35,204 nucleotides of DNA from CAZBUK01 sp964495085 (GTDB taxonomy: Bacteria; Bacteroidota; Ignavibacteria; T3Sed10-11): assembly GCA_964495085.1 (NCBI GenBank), contig CAZBUK010000037.1, positions 1-35,204 on the forward strand, given 5' to 3'. A program made the translations under genes and the position numbers. Under the pieces are notes generated by a model that saw only the letters and a program-made list of their open reading frames with translations, made no database searches and was not told where the DNA came from. Each line of letters opens with the position of its first letter. Position 1 is the stretch's first letter. This document shows positions 1 through 8,294 of the stretch, piece by piece.

Positions 1-1599
1 ATGTCCGCCGCTCTGCTTGACGATCCCGTAGACGGTCGAGAGACCGAGTCCGGTACCCTTCCCTTTCTCTTTCGTCGTGAAGAACGGTTCATAGATCTGG
101 CTCATGATCTCCTTCGATATGCCGGAACCCGTATCGCTGATCGCCAGCGCCACGTACCGGCCCGGAATGACGTCGGTATGCATTTCGCTGTATTCCGTGC
201 TTAATTCCGTGTTGAATGTCTCGATGGTGAGCATACCTCCCGAACCCATTGCATCCCTGGAATTTATGGCCAGATTCATCATCACCTGTTCGACAAGCGC
301 GGGATCTATCTCTATCGTGCCGAGCGATTCGTCGAGGTACGATGCTATCTCGATACCCTCGCCGACCATTCTGCGCAGAAGCGAATCCATCGATCTGATG
401 ATATCGTTCAGGATTACGGGAATCGGTTGAATCACCTGGCGGCGGGAGAAGGCGAGCAATTGCTGCACCAGCTTGGTTGCGCGGTCGGACGCGCTGAGAA
501 TCTCGCCGATATTATCCTTCAGCGGATCGTTGTCACCGATTTTCGACGAGATGAGCTCGGCATAACCGCTGATCGCCGTAAGAATGTTATTGAAATCATG
601 TGCCAGACCTCCCGCAAGCCTGCCGACAGCCTCGATCTTCTGGGAATGTCTGAGCTGGTCTTCGAGCTGTTTTTGAACTGTAAAATCGCGCAGTACTCCC
701 AGGACTGCCTGTTCTCCGTCCCATTCGATCGTCGATAAGCTCGCCTCGAGATTAATTTTCTTACCGGCCTTGGTTTTTCCCACAAATGCGATGCGGTCGG
801 AGATCGCCTCACCCCGTTCGCGCTGCCGTCGCCGGTGCTCGATGATAGGGATGCTGTCCTCGTCGAGCAGGTCGATAAAGGTGAAATTGCCGGTCAGGAC
901 TTCCTGCTGAGTATAACCGAACAATTCCTCGAATTTTTTATTCACCATCAGGAAACTCTTTCCGCTGATCACATAGATCGCGTCGTTCGATTTTTCCACA
1001 ATGGTCTTGAATTTTACCTCGCTCCGCTGGTATGCGGTTTCGGTCTCTTTCAGATTTGTGATGTCGGTGATGAATCCTTCGAGGAAGATCTGCGATTCGC
1101 CGGTGTTTCTCGCGACGCCGATTTCGCTCACCCATCTCCAGTCTCCTTCTCCTCCCTTGAGGCGATAGATGACGTTGAACCGGCCATTGTTCCGTATGCC
1201 CTCCTCAACTTCGCGGTCGAGTCTCTCCTTATCCTCCGGATGAATCAGATCGCCGAGGAACACATTTCTCTGCTCGAATTCCGCTTTTGAATATCCGGTA
1301 AGCTCCGCTATGTAGGGGTTGGTGTAGATGATCGGGTATCGTTCCGATTTTTCGCAGATATATATCACCCCCGGAATCGATTCTGCAAGCACCTTGAATC
1401 TCTGTTCCGGTTCGTCGGTATTTTTTATGAATTCGGCTGTCGAAGGAGCTGAGCTTCGCGGTCGAGGAGGGGTGCGATATCCGCTTCCGGAATCTTTTTT
1501 CATTACCTTGCGTCGTGCGATGAATTTATAGAGCATATAGCCGAGTACGCAAGCCCAAATACTGAAAAACAAAATGATTATTAAGGGAGAAGCGGTCAT
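1..1599 (-). CDS. PAS-PAS sensor histidine kinase (C-terminus cut off by the window edge)
   Basis: I translated this frame from the minus strand; it is open for 533 codons and leaves the window without a stop. It begins with one hydrophobic segment (residues 4-27), followed by two PAS domains (about 68-185 and 195-310). A dimerisation/phosphoacceptor helix follows with His334 in LAGGLAHDFNN, and then an ATPase domain with an N-box (NLAINSRDAM, 442-451), G1 (DTGSG, 489-493), F-box (EPFFTT) and G2 (GKGTGLGL). The kinase is therefore predicted to autophosphorylate and to be membrane-anchored. The GGLAHDFNN subtype often carries a receiver domain at its C-terminus, which would lie outside the window. 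The ATG lies 4 bases after the sua5 stop, so the two are probably co-transcribed. There is no good ribosome-binding site before it. The ligand is unknown. Confidence 0.9.
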   Translation of the reverse strand, partial: MTASPLIIILFFSIWACVLGYMLYKFIARRKVMKKDSGSGYRTPPRPRSSAPSTAEFIKNTDEPEQRFKVLAESIPGVIYICEKSERYPIIYTNPYIAELTGYSKAEFEQRNVFLGDLIHPEDKERLDREVEEGIRNNGRFNVIYRLKGGEGDWRWVSEIGVARNTGESQIFLEGFITDITNLKETETAYQRSEVKFKTIVEKSNDAIYVISGKSFLMVNKKFEELFGYTQQEVLTGNFTFIDLLDEDSIPIIEHRRRQRERGEAISDRIAFVGKTKAGKKINLEASLSTIEWDGEQAVLGVLRDFTVQKQLEDQLRHSQKIEAVGRLAGGLAHDFNNILTAISGYAELISSKIGDNDPLKDNIGEILSASDRATKLVQQLLAFSRRQVIQPIPVILNDIIRSMDSLLRRMVGEGIEIASYLDESLGTIEIDPALVEQVMMNLAINSRDAMGSGGMLTIETFNTELSTEYSEMHTDVIPGRYVALAISDTGSGISKEIMSQIYEPFFTTKEKGKGTGLGLSTVYGIVKQSGGH

Positions 1600-1603
1600 A
1601 ATG

Positions 1604-2674
1604 TTACGAGCAGTTTACGATATAGGAAGCGGCTTTCATGAGACGGTTGTTGATGGCGTGCAATGCATCCGGGTACTGTTCGCTCAGGATAATGTCGACT
1701 CCGAGAGCGTCGAAGGAACGGAGCGTATCGAACAATTTCCGCGATACCCGGAGATTGTTGTGGCCGAGATATACGGGAATCACATCCGGAGATTCCGGAT
1801 AGTAAGGCGATTGAAAGAAGGAAAGAATCCCGACGCGCTTTTTCCCCTCCCTGTATCTTTCGACGTATTCGGTTATCTTTGTCCGTATTGAAGAGGGTTT
1901 CCCGATTACGAGGATGATGGGTGCTTCGGGGGCATAATGCCTGTAATTCATCCCCGGTGATTTCACCCTGATCCGTTCCCCGTAGTTCTCCGCCCCCTGC
2001 ATAAGCACCGGACCCGTTATACGCTCGATTGCGTTTCGTGTAATTTTTCCGGGACGGAGCAGAACGAACGGCAAGCCGGTACAATCGAGCACCGTCGATT
2101 CGAGTCCGATTTTGGTCGGCCCGCCGTCGAGAATGAGCGGTATCTTTCCGTTCAGATCCGAGTAGACATGTTCCGCTCGCGTCGGACTCGGTTTTCCGGA
2201 AATATTCGCACTCGGAGCGGCGAGCGGTACGCCCGCGCGTCTGATCAGCGCAAGTGCAACCGGATTGTCCGGCATACGGATAGCTACCGAGCGGAGTCCG
2301 GCTGTGACGCTGTCGGGAATATTCTTTTTTTTCGGTAGGATGAGGGTCAACGGTCCCGGCCAGAATTCTTTTATCAGTTTTTGCACAGTTGGTGAGATGC
2401 CGGTCGTATATCTCGAAAGATCTTTCTTATACCCGATGTGCACGATCAAGGGATTATCGCGCGGTCTCCCTTTGATTTTGAATATCTTATGTATCGATGT
2501 GGAGTCCAGTGCATTCGCACCGAGACCGTAGACCGTCTCGGTCGGAAATGCCACGACTTCGCCCGATTTCAATAACCGCGCGGCTTTTCGGATGTTACCG
2601 GCATCGGAAGCGTTGCTGCGGACCCGAATGACGATCGTAGCATATTTCTTGTTCCTCTGTCGACCCGGCTTCAT
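1604..2674 (-). CDS. sua5: L-threonylcarbamoyladenylate synthase, Sua5 type
   Basis: This enzyme makes threonylcarbamoyl-AMP from threonine, bicarbonate and ATP, the first step of the t6A37 modification of ANN-decoding tRNAs in the cytoplasm. The YrdC fold occupies about residues 14-205, with the signature FPTETVYGLGANA (43-55), the basic motif KGRPRDNPL (68-76) and SANISGKPS. The extra C-terminal Sua5 domain (about 225-350) and total length of 356 residues separate it from the short TsaC form. The start is backed by a GAGGAG about 11 bases upstream. The AT-rich spacer 2675-2867 before it probably carries its own promoter, because lysA ends there. The other t6A genes (tsaB, tsaD, tsaE) are not in the window. 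Confidence 0.93.
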   Translation of the reverse strand: MKPGRQRNKKYATIVIRVRSNASDAGNIRKAARLLKSGEVVAFPTETVYGLGANALDSTSIHKIFKIKGRPRDNPLIVHIGYKKDLSRYTTGISPTVQKLIKEFWPGPLTLILPKKKNIPDSVTAGLRSVAIRMPDNPVALALIRRAGVPLAAPSANISGKPSPTRAEHVYSDLNGKIPLILDGGPTKIGLESTVLDCTGLPFVLLRPGKITRNAIERITGPVLMQGAENYGERIRVKSPGMNYRHYAPEAPIILVIGKPSSIRTKITEYVERYREGKKRVGILSFFQSPYYPESPDVIPVYLGHNNLRVSRKLFDTLRSFDALGVDIILSEQYPDALHAINNRLMKAASYIVNCS

Positions 2675-2867
2675 CGGTGGGATTTCTCCTCAAATGCGAA
2701 CGATGCCGGAGCTTCTTTGCCGGCGTTCTGAAAATCGCTAATTTTCACCAAAATATAATTTTTTTTCTAAGCTTAAAATCCAAAGCAAAGCTAATAAAAA
2801 TAATCGGTTATTTCAAATATTTCTATAGAGAGCCCGGGTAATATTCCCGGAATCTGCCTCTCATCGT
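2675..2867 (-). promoter_or_regulatory. AT-rich spacer between lysA and sua5, probable sua5 promoter region
   Basis: This 193-base gap separates two minus-strand genes. Next to the lysA stop, 2832-2851 holds a short hairpin (CCGGG, 7-base loop, CCCGG) with no U-run, so it is at best a weak terminator. The centre is very AT-rich, and on the minus strand near 2748-2760 it reads TTATATTTTGG, which resembles the TAnnTTTG minus-7 element of Bacteroidota promoters. A second weak stem (GCCGG/CCGGC, 2705-2724) lies in the presumed sua5 leader. All of these are inferences from base pattern alone. Confidence 0.3.
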
Positions 2868-4082
2868 TTACTTTCCGTAGAGCTGCCTGAAGGTCTGACG
2901 TTTTCTAATGAGTCTCGGTTTCCCGTTCTCGATGAGTACCTCCGCTGGTAGCGGGCGTGCATTATAGGTCGAAGCCATCGAGAAACCATATGCTCCCGCG
3001 TTGAATATACAAAGGATATCTCCTTCGGAAACTTTCGAGATCAACCGTTTTGCTCCAAGTATATCTCCCGATTCGCATATGTTTCCCGTGATCGTTGCTT
3101 GCATGCTGCCGTGAGACACGTTCGACGCGTTCACGATTTTATGATACGCCCCGTAGAGCGCAGGTCTGATGAGATGATTCATCCCGGTATCGGTACCGAT
3201 AAACGTCCGGGTTCTCCCCCGCTTAATCGCCTGAACCGCGGTGAGAAGGTAGCCCGCATCTGAAACAAGAAATTTCCCCGGTTCAAGTATCAGCTTCAGC
3301 GGTCTTCCGTAGGAGCCGCAGAATTTCGCCATGCGATCGGATACCGCCCTGCCGAGCCGTCCGATGTCGAGCGCCGTATCTTTTTTCCGATATCGCACTT
3401 TAAATCCTCCGCCGATGTCGATGAATTCGAGTCCTTTGAAATATGACGCTTCGGTGAAGAGATGATCCAGGCTCGCGATGAACGATTTGATATCAACGAC
3501 ATCAGAGCCGATATGCTGATGAAGTCCCGTTACCGATATCCCATGTTCTTTCAGTAATTTCCGTGCGAGAGGCATGTCCTGCGGCGCTATTCCGAATTTT
3601 GAATCCAGGTGCCCGGTTTCGAGATATGAGTGGCCGCCAGCTTTGATATCGGGATTCAGGCGGAGACTGACCCGCATCGTACTCAGTATTTCGCCGTATC
3701 GTTTGAGTACCGAGACGCTGTCGACGTTGACCGTTGTCTGTTTCTTTCTCGCGAAGAGAATGTCCGCTTCGGATAAGTTGGTTCCGGTCAGAAGAATATC
3801 ACGTTTCCGAAAACCGGATTTCAATGCGAAATATATCTCACCGGGGGATACCGCATCGATCCCCGCGCCGAGTTTACAGAACAATTTCAGAATATCCGGA
3901 TTTGAGTTGGCTTTGCAGGCATAGAATATCTGCGTCGGATTCCAGGTAAATGCGCGACGTGCTGCCCGGTACTGATCGATCAGCTTCTGCCGATCGTATA
4001 CGAACAGCGGACTTCCGAACTCGCCGGTCAGCTCTTCCGCGCTCAGCGCGCCGAAGTATATTTTATTATTTCTTACTTTCAT
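2868..4082 (-). CDS. lysA: Diaminopimelate decarboxylase
   Basis: This is a PLP enzyme of the fold-III (alanine racemase-like) decarboxylase family that converts meso-diaminopimelate to L-lysine, the last step of lysine synthesis. The PLP lysine is Lys57 in YACKANSN. The glycine loop that holds the cofactor phosphate is IDIGGGF (221-227), and EPGK (267-270) stands where most family members have EPGR. The active-site Cys336 lies in the signature CESGD. The length of 404 residues is normal. Its first 17 bases overlap the end of the upstream hydrolase gene, which implies translational coupling. Ornithine/arginine decarboxylases of the same fold are the alternative, but CESGD favours DAP decarboxylase. 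Confidence 0.92.
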   Translation of the reverse strand: MKVRNNKIYFGALSAEELTGEFGSPLFVYDRQKLIDQYRAARRAFTWNPTQIFYACKANSNPDILKLFCKLGAGIDAVSPGEIYFALKSGFRKRDILLTGTNLSEADILFARKKQTTVNVDSVSVLKRYGEILSTMRVSLRLNPDIKAGGHSYLETGHLDSKFGIAPQDMPLARKLLKEHGISVTGLHQHIGSDVVDIKSFIASLDHLFTEASYFKGLEFIDIGGGFKVRYRKKDTALDIGRLGRAVSDRMAKFCGSYGRPLKLILEPGKFLVSDAGYLLTAVQAIKRGRTRTFIGTDTGMNHLIRPALYGAYHKIVNASNVSHGSMQATITGNICESGDILGAKRLISKVSEGDILCIFNAGAYGFSMASTYNARPLPAEVLIENGKPRLIRKRQTFRQLYGK

Positions 4083-4725
4083 CGATCGTATTCGTTACCC
4101 AAGTTGTGAAATCCCGGAGGCTCGCATCGCTTATCTGGTGGCCTATCGGATATTCGGTGTATGTGTGGTCTATGCGGTGAGCGGTCAGCAGTTCACGTGC
4201 CCGCCGCCCGAATGTTACCGGAATAACAGGGTCCTCGGTTCCGTGGGCGACGAAGAATCGGAGTTCGGCTGTTTCGTTCCACCGGTATTTTGTCGCTTCT
4301 CCCTCGGCAATATATCCGCTGTGAGCAACAACTCCCCGTACCAGATCGGGCCGGGTAAGCGAAACGGCTGAGGCCATGACCGCACCCATACTGAATCCCA
4401 TCAGGAATATTTTTCCATGGTCTACCGGATGCGACGTTTTCAGCAGCTCGATCAAATTAATAATGCGGTCGCAGGATTCAGGAAACTTCTCTTCATCCGG
4501 ATAACCGACCTCAATGATGTCGTACCACGCATAACCCGGCCCCCATTGAAAATCGAACGGTGCGCGCGCACTTACGACGAGCAGCCGGGGATCCAGGTAC
4601 GATGCCAATCCGAGAAGGTCCTGCTCATTGGTACCTCTCCCATGCAAAAGGAGGATCGCCGGACTATTACCATCCGACGCTTCTCTCGGTTCGATCACTA
4701 CATGTTGTAATATCGGACGCTCCAT
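4066..4725 (-). CDS. Alpha/beta-hydrolase, phospholipase/carboxylesterase family
   Basis: This small cytoplasmic serine hydrolase (219 residues) is of the YpfH/carboxylesterase-2 type. The catalytic triad is visible: Ser112 in the nucleophile elbow GFSMG, Asp165 in HGTEDPVIP and His196 in PIGHQIS. The oxyanion-hole motif LLLHGRG lies at 25-31. There is no signal peptide. Relatives hydrolyse short-chain carboxylic esters, lysophospholipids or acyl thioesters; the substrate here cannot be told. It lies between the MFS gene (26-base gap) and lysA (17-base overlap), so it is probably part of one transcript with them. Confidence 0.87.
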   Translation of the reverse strand: MERPILQHVVIEPREASDGNSPAILLLHGRGTNEQDLLGLASYLDPRLLVVSARAPFDFQWGPGYAWYDIIEVGYPDEEKFPESCDRIINLIELLKTSHPVDHGKIFLMGFSMGAVMASAVSLTRPDLVRGVVAHSGYIAEGEATKYRWNETAELRFFVAHGTEDPVIPVTFGRRARELLTAHRIDHTYTEYPIGHQISDASLRDFTTWVTNTIDESKK

Positions 4726-4751
4726 AATAACTCACCCTGATAATTGAATAT

Positions 4752-5915
4752 TCACCATTTACGCCGGACACCGAAATAGAAGAAGACCATTCCAGCGAGA
4801 CCGATCAGTGCAGCGGCAATGAAAGACGCGCGGTAACCGAGCAGCTCGGCGACGATTCCAAGCAGAATTGAGCCGCCTCCGATACCCAACTCCAGAAAAG
4901 AGAAAAAAACGCCCAACGCTTTCGCACGCTCTTCTTTTTTGACCCGGTCCACCAGATATACCTGCGCTGCCGGCAACAAAAAAGCAAGCCCCACACCGTA
5001 GAGCATCGATACAAGAATAAGATCGGTCAGGTTCCGGGTAAATGCCAGCAGTACGACCGCGATAAGCATCGGCACTGCCGATATCATGATGACCGTCGGA
5101 CGTTTGTACCGGTCGAGCACTTTCGAGCCGACGATACGGGCTGCAACCAGAGAGAGGCCGTATGTGGTGAAAAAGATCCCCGGGTTCGAGACGCCGATAG
5201 AGGTAGCGTGGAGCGGCAGAAATGCGATGATAACGGCGTATGTCAACGCCCCAACTCCGATCACGAGCGACGGAAAGAGGACATCCATTCGATATAAGGT
5301 TTTATCGATATATTTTCTGACGGGATGTTCCACCTTCGCGGTCTCGGTTACCGGTATGACCAGCAGCGAAGATAGTCCCGCGAGAATAGCTGCAACAACG
5401 AAGACGGTCCTGAACCCGGATTCATTCCCTGCCGTTACTATGGTTAGCGCCGTGTACGGGCCTATAATCAGGGCGATATTATTCGCGGTAGCAAAGTAAC
5501 TGATCGCCTCCCCGCGTCTTGTTTTCGGTGCGATGTCGGCGATGTAGGCGGCGGACGATGTCGTGAACGACGCCATGCCGATCCCATGAAAAAGACGCAG
5601 CATGAACAGAATCAGCAATGTCGTCGTAAACGCATAGAGAAGGGAGGCTGCAAGAAATATCACGGCGCCGGCGATCATAAATAGTTTTCTCCCCTTCACG
5701 TCCGCGAAAACGCCTATGAACGGCCGGGCAATGATCGAAGCGATCGGAAATATGCCCAGTGCAATGCCGACGTCGGTCGGACTGCCGTTCAAAGAGACTA
5801 CGTAGAGAGGTATAACCGGAAGAAGCAGGTAGAAACTCGAGAAGAATGAGAAAGACGAGATGGAGGTGTAGACAAAATCCTTGATAAAAACCTTCTCTGT
5901 CTTTTTGTCGCTCAC
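4752..5915 (-). CDS. MFS transporter
   Basis: This 387-residue inner-membrane protein has about twelve hydrophobic segments and belongs to the major facilitator superfamily. The motif-A loop after the second helix is present as GVFADVKGRK, as in proton-coupled drug and sugar exporters. The chosen start is a GTG (MSDKK) without a well-spaced ribosome-binding site. The divergent spacer upstream carries a perfect 9-base inverted repeat (5963-5993), which could be the operator of a regulator encoded elsewhere. The closest functional guess is a multidrug or metabolite effluxer; the substrate is unknown. Confidence 0.88.
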   Translation of the reverse strand: MSDKKTEKVFIKDFVYTSISSFSFFSSFYLLLPVIPLYVVSLNGSPTDVGIALGIFPIASIIARPFIGVFADVKGRKLFMIAGAVIFLAASLLYAFTTTLLILFMLRLFHGIGMASFTTSSAAYIADIAPKTRRGEAISYFATANNIALIIGPYTALTIVTAGNESGFRTVFVVAAILAGLSSLLVIPVTETAKVEHPVRKYIDKTLYRMDVLFPSLVIGVGALTYAVIIAFLPLHATSIGVSNPGIFFTTYGLSLVAARIVGSKVLDRYKRPTVIMISAVPMLIAVVLLAFTRNLTDLILVSMLYGVGLAFLLPAAQVYLVDRVKKEERAKALGVFFSFLELGIGGGSILLGIVAELLGYRASFIAAALIGLAGMVFFYFGVRRKW

Positions 5916-5962
5916 GCCTCGCTGTTTCCGAAAGTGGCTGAAAAATAATCGATGTTAAATAT

Positions 5963-5993
5963 ACGTTATTTATGTTACCTTTCAAAATAACGT
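5963..5993. promoter_or_regulatory. Perfect 9-bp inverted repeat in a divergent promoter region (candidate operator)
   Basis: The arms ACGTTATTT (5963-5971) and AAATAACGT (5985-5993) are exact reverse complements separated by 13 bases. They sit between the MFS gene on the minus strand (start 5915) and the repeat lipoprotein on the plus strand (start 6063). The site is centred about 60 bases from one start codon and 85 from the other, where a repressor or activator would act on both. Neither arm is followed by a T-run, so a terminator is unlikely. Confidence 0.4.
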
Positions 5994-6062
5994 CCTTGCA
6001 TTATGGCTCTTAATTTACGATACTCAGCATGGAAACAGACAGGGTTCGAGAAAGGATTGCAC

Positions 6063-6572
6063 GTGAAAAAAATCATGATCCCGATGGGAATCTGGATGTT
6101 CGTCGCCGCCGGATGCGGCGGACGTCCGCACGCAACCGCCTGGGAGCATCTTCAGATGGCGCTCGAAAACGATGAAGCCAGCGTCATCGAATACATGGCG
6201 ATCGAACATCTCAGCCCGATCATCGCATACGATCTCCAGGCTTCGGTCGAGGAAACGATCTTTCTTGATCCGGAGCGGGCGCTGCGTTTTCTCATGGTTC
6301 AATACCCCTCGGTAATAGCAGAGGCGGCTGCGGAACAGATGCCCGAATTGATCATCGACAGACTTCTCGGCCGGAATCCGGCCTATGCTCTTGATCGGCT
6401 GCTCGCGGCAGAACCGGACAGATTCGTCGACGCAGCGGTGCGGGCCGATCCGTATCGGGCTTTTGACCGTGCGCTCCAGGGCGATCCCTTTTCGTTCATC
6501 AGACGGGCTATAGACCAGAACCCGCGATACGCAGCGGAATATCTCAACAACTATTACGGAAATGTCAGATAA
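6063..6572 (+). CDS. Putative lipoprotein with eight 12-residue proline-phased repeats
   Basis: I do not recognise this family. I place the start at the GTG at 6063, because AAAGGA lies 6 bases upstream and the protein then opens with a signal peptide ending in a weak lipobox (AAGC, Cys18). The further-upstream ATG at 6003 would bury the signal. The mature part is mostly helical. From residue 70 (base 6270) to 165 (6557) it consists of eight consecutive units of exactly 12 residues, each starting with Pro, for example PAYALDRLLAAE and PYRAFDRALQGD. The pattern is P-x-x-h-h-x-x-h-h-x-x-x, which suggests a solenoid of short helices. The DNA of the units has diverged, so this is an old repeat. 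Its end overlaps the next gene by 11 bases, indicating coupling. Confidence 0.75.
   Translation: MKKIMIPMGIWMFVAAGCGGRPHATAWEHLQMALENDEASVIEYMAIEHLSPIIAYDLQASVEETIFLDPERALRFLMVQYPSVIAEAAAEQMPELIIDRLLGRNPAYALDRLLAAEPDRFVDAAVRADPYRAFDRALQGDPFSFIRRAIDQNPRYAAEYLNNYYGNVR
6270..6557 (+). repeat. Eight tandem 36-bp (12-codon) units inside the lipoprotein gene
   Basis: Each unit begins with a CCN proline codon, at 6270, 6306, 6342, 6378, 6414, 6450, 6486 and 6522. The phase never slips, but the nucleotide sequences of the units differ widely, so the periodicity is maintained at the protein level. A further proline 18 residues before the first unit is out of phase and may mark a degenerate cap. Confidence 0.8.
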
Positions 6573-8133
6573 CGTGGATGCCGATGTCATCGTCGTCGGG
6601 AGCGGTCACAACGGATTGGTAACCGCCTCCTACCTTGCGAAATGGGGGTATCAGGTGCTGGTTTTCGAAAAGAGGGATACCGTCGGAGGTGCGGTCTGCA
6701 CAGAGGATATGTTCGGGGGTTATAAAATGGATGTTGGCGGATCGGCGCATTTTATGATCCACCATACTCCAATCGTCGAAGACCTGGAACTACGGAATTA
6801 CGGTCTCGAATATTTACCAATGGATCCCTTCATGTCCGCACCGTTCGAAGACGGGACTGCGGTAAAATTTTACAAGGATATCGATAGAACCTGCGAAAGC
6901 ATCGCCTCAATCTCCGGGCACGATGCGACCGAGTACCGGAAATTCATCGCCTACTGGCAGCCGCTCTACGAATCAGTCTTCGAAATATTTCTGAAACCAC
7001 CAACCGTCGTCAATTTCGGAAAAACATTCATCCTCGGTCAGCTCAAAAAGTCTTCCGCCCGAAGGAACGAGCAGATGCAATCGCTCCTTACCGGCTACGG
7101 CCCGCTGATCCATAATACCTTCAGGAGCGAAAAAATAAGAGCGGCGCTGACGTGGTGGGGAGCACAGAGCGGACCGCCTCCCGGCGATACGGCTTCCGCC
7201 GGATTAATCGGATGGCAGTCGATGATCCACCGGAAGGGAGCGGCGCGTCCGCGCGGAGGCTCGGGCATGCTGACGCAGGCTCTTCGGAAATACATCGAGT
7301 CGAACGGCGGCCGTGTCGTGTCCGGTTCCCCCGTCCGAAAAATCGACATCATGAGAAATCGCGCGACCGGTGTGGTACTCGAGCAGGGAGAAAAGTATTC
7401 GTCGCGTGCGGTTGTCTCGAATGCGCATGTGAAGATCACCTTTCTCGACCTTCTCAAGGATTCCCTCTCACCCGAATTCCGTACACGTATCGAAAAGATC
7501 CGTACAGGAAACGGCTTCGGTATGGTCGTCAGGTGTGCAATGGATTCGCCGCCGGAATATCCCGCTGTAAACGAAAGCGGGAAGGATTTGCTGCAGGGAC
7601 TGCAATTGCTCTGTCCGTCGGTACAATATCTGGACGACGCATTCGCCGATTTTATGAAGGGATATCCCTCCGAAAATCCCGCTCTCGTCGTTATGACATT
7701 CAGCTCGCTCGATCCTTCGCTTGCTCCGGCGGGAAAACATTCTGTATTTGTCTGGGGGCAGTATTTTCCGTATCGTCTCCGCGACGGCGTATCCTGGGAA
7801 TCCATCCGCAGACGGGAAGCAGAAAAGCTGCTCCGGGTTGTCGATCGGTTCGCACCTGGAACGAGCGATGCATTGATCGATATGTACATTCAAAGCCCGG
7901 AGGATATCGCAATGAAACATTCGATGCCGGATGCGAATGTGATGCATGTCGATATGTCTCTCGATCAGATGTTCTCATTCAGACCTATCCCCGAGCTATC
8001 TTCCTATGCGACTCCTTACAGAGGATTGTTTCTTTCGAGCGCCGGTATGCATCCGGGAGGAGGCATCTTCGGTGCAGCGGGCTACAACTGCGCGCATGTC
8101 GTTAGGAAATTTCTGAAAAACCGGTTTTTTTGA
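6562..8133 (+). CDS. FAD-dependent oxidoreductase, phytoene-desaturase (CrtI/PYROXD2-like) family
   Basis: The 523-residue protein opens with the dinucleotide-binding signature VVGSGHNG (11-18), with an acidic residue at the end of strand 2 (Glu36) and the following VGGAVCTED segment. This is typical of CrtI-type desaturases and of the PYROXD2/retinol-saturase-like branch. The C-terminal FAD motif is LSSAGMHPGGGIFGAAG, in which the glycine-rich HPGGG is diagnostic. Family members oxidise or reduce polyene and other lipid-like substrates. No phytoene synthase or other carotenoid gene is nearby, so carotenoid chemistry is not implied. It overlaps the preceding lipoprotein gene by 11 bases and is followed by an orphan ATP-grasp gene. 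Confidence 0.88.
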   Translation: MSDNVDADVIVVGSGHNGLVTASYLAKWGYQVLVFEKRDTVGGAVCTEDMFGGYKMDVGGSAHFMIHHTPIVEDLELRNYGLEYLPMDPFMSAPFEDGTAVKFYKDIDRTCESIASISGHDATEYRKFIAYWQPLYESVFEIFLKPPTVVNFGKTFILGQLKKSSARRNEQMQSLLTGYGPLIHNTFRSEKIRAALTWWGAQSGPPPGDTASAGLIGWQSMIHRKGAARPRGGSGMLTQALRKYIESNGGRVVSGSPVRKIDIMRNRATGVVLEQGEKYSSRAVVSNAHVKITFLDLLKDSLSPEFRTRIEKIRTGNGFGMVVRCAMDSPPEYPAVNESGKDLLQGLQLLCPSVQYLDDAFADFMKGYPSENPALVVMTFSSLDPSLAPAGKHSVFVWGQYFPYRLRDGVSWESIRRREAEKLLRVVDRFAPGTSDALIDMYIQSPEDIAMKHSMPDANVMHVDMSLDQMFSFRPIPELSSYATPYRGLFLSSAGMHPGGGIFGAAGYNCAHVVRKFLKNRFF

Positions 8134-8144
8134 GAATACCGCAG

Positions 8145-8170
8145 AAAAGAGTATATTCCTCTTTGTATTT
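8145..8170 (+). terminator. Possible weak intrinsic terminator after the FAD oxidoreductase gene
   Basis: AAAGAG (8146-8151) pairs with CTCTTT (8159-8164) across a 7-base loop and is followed by GTATTTTTT. The stem is short and A/T-rich, so termination would be inefficient. It sits 12 bases after the stop codon, where a terminator is expected. Confidence 0.35.
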
Positions 8171-8294
8171 TTTAAAGTCCGCCGAGTCGCCCCAAAGCAC
8201 AAATATCCCGAACGATACCTGACCCGCAACGGAGATGGCACGGAAGCGGCGGAGAATCACCAGGATACAGGATAAAGATTAGATATAAGCAGTG

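Noticed and set aside
2832..2851. Hairpin after lysA (CCGGG/CCCGG) as an intrinsic terminator
   Set aside because: Five-base stem without a following T-run; kept only as a remark in the spacer entry.
7152..8105. A 317-codon frame on the same strand inside the FAD oxidoreductase
   Set aside because: Arg/Cys-rich out-of-frame translation of a conserved gene; no start signal.
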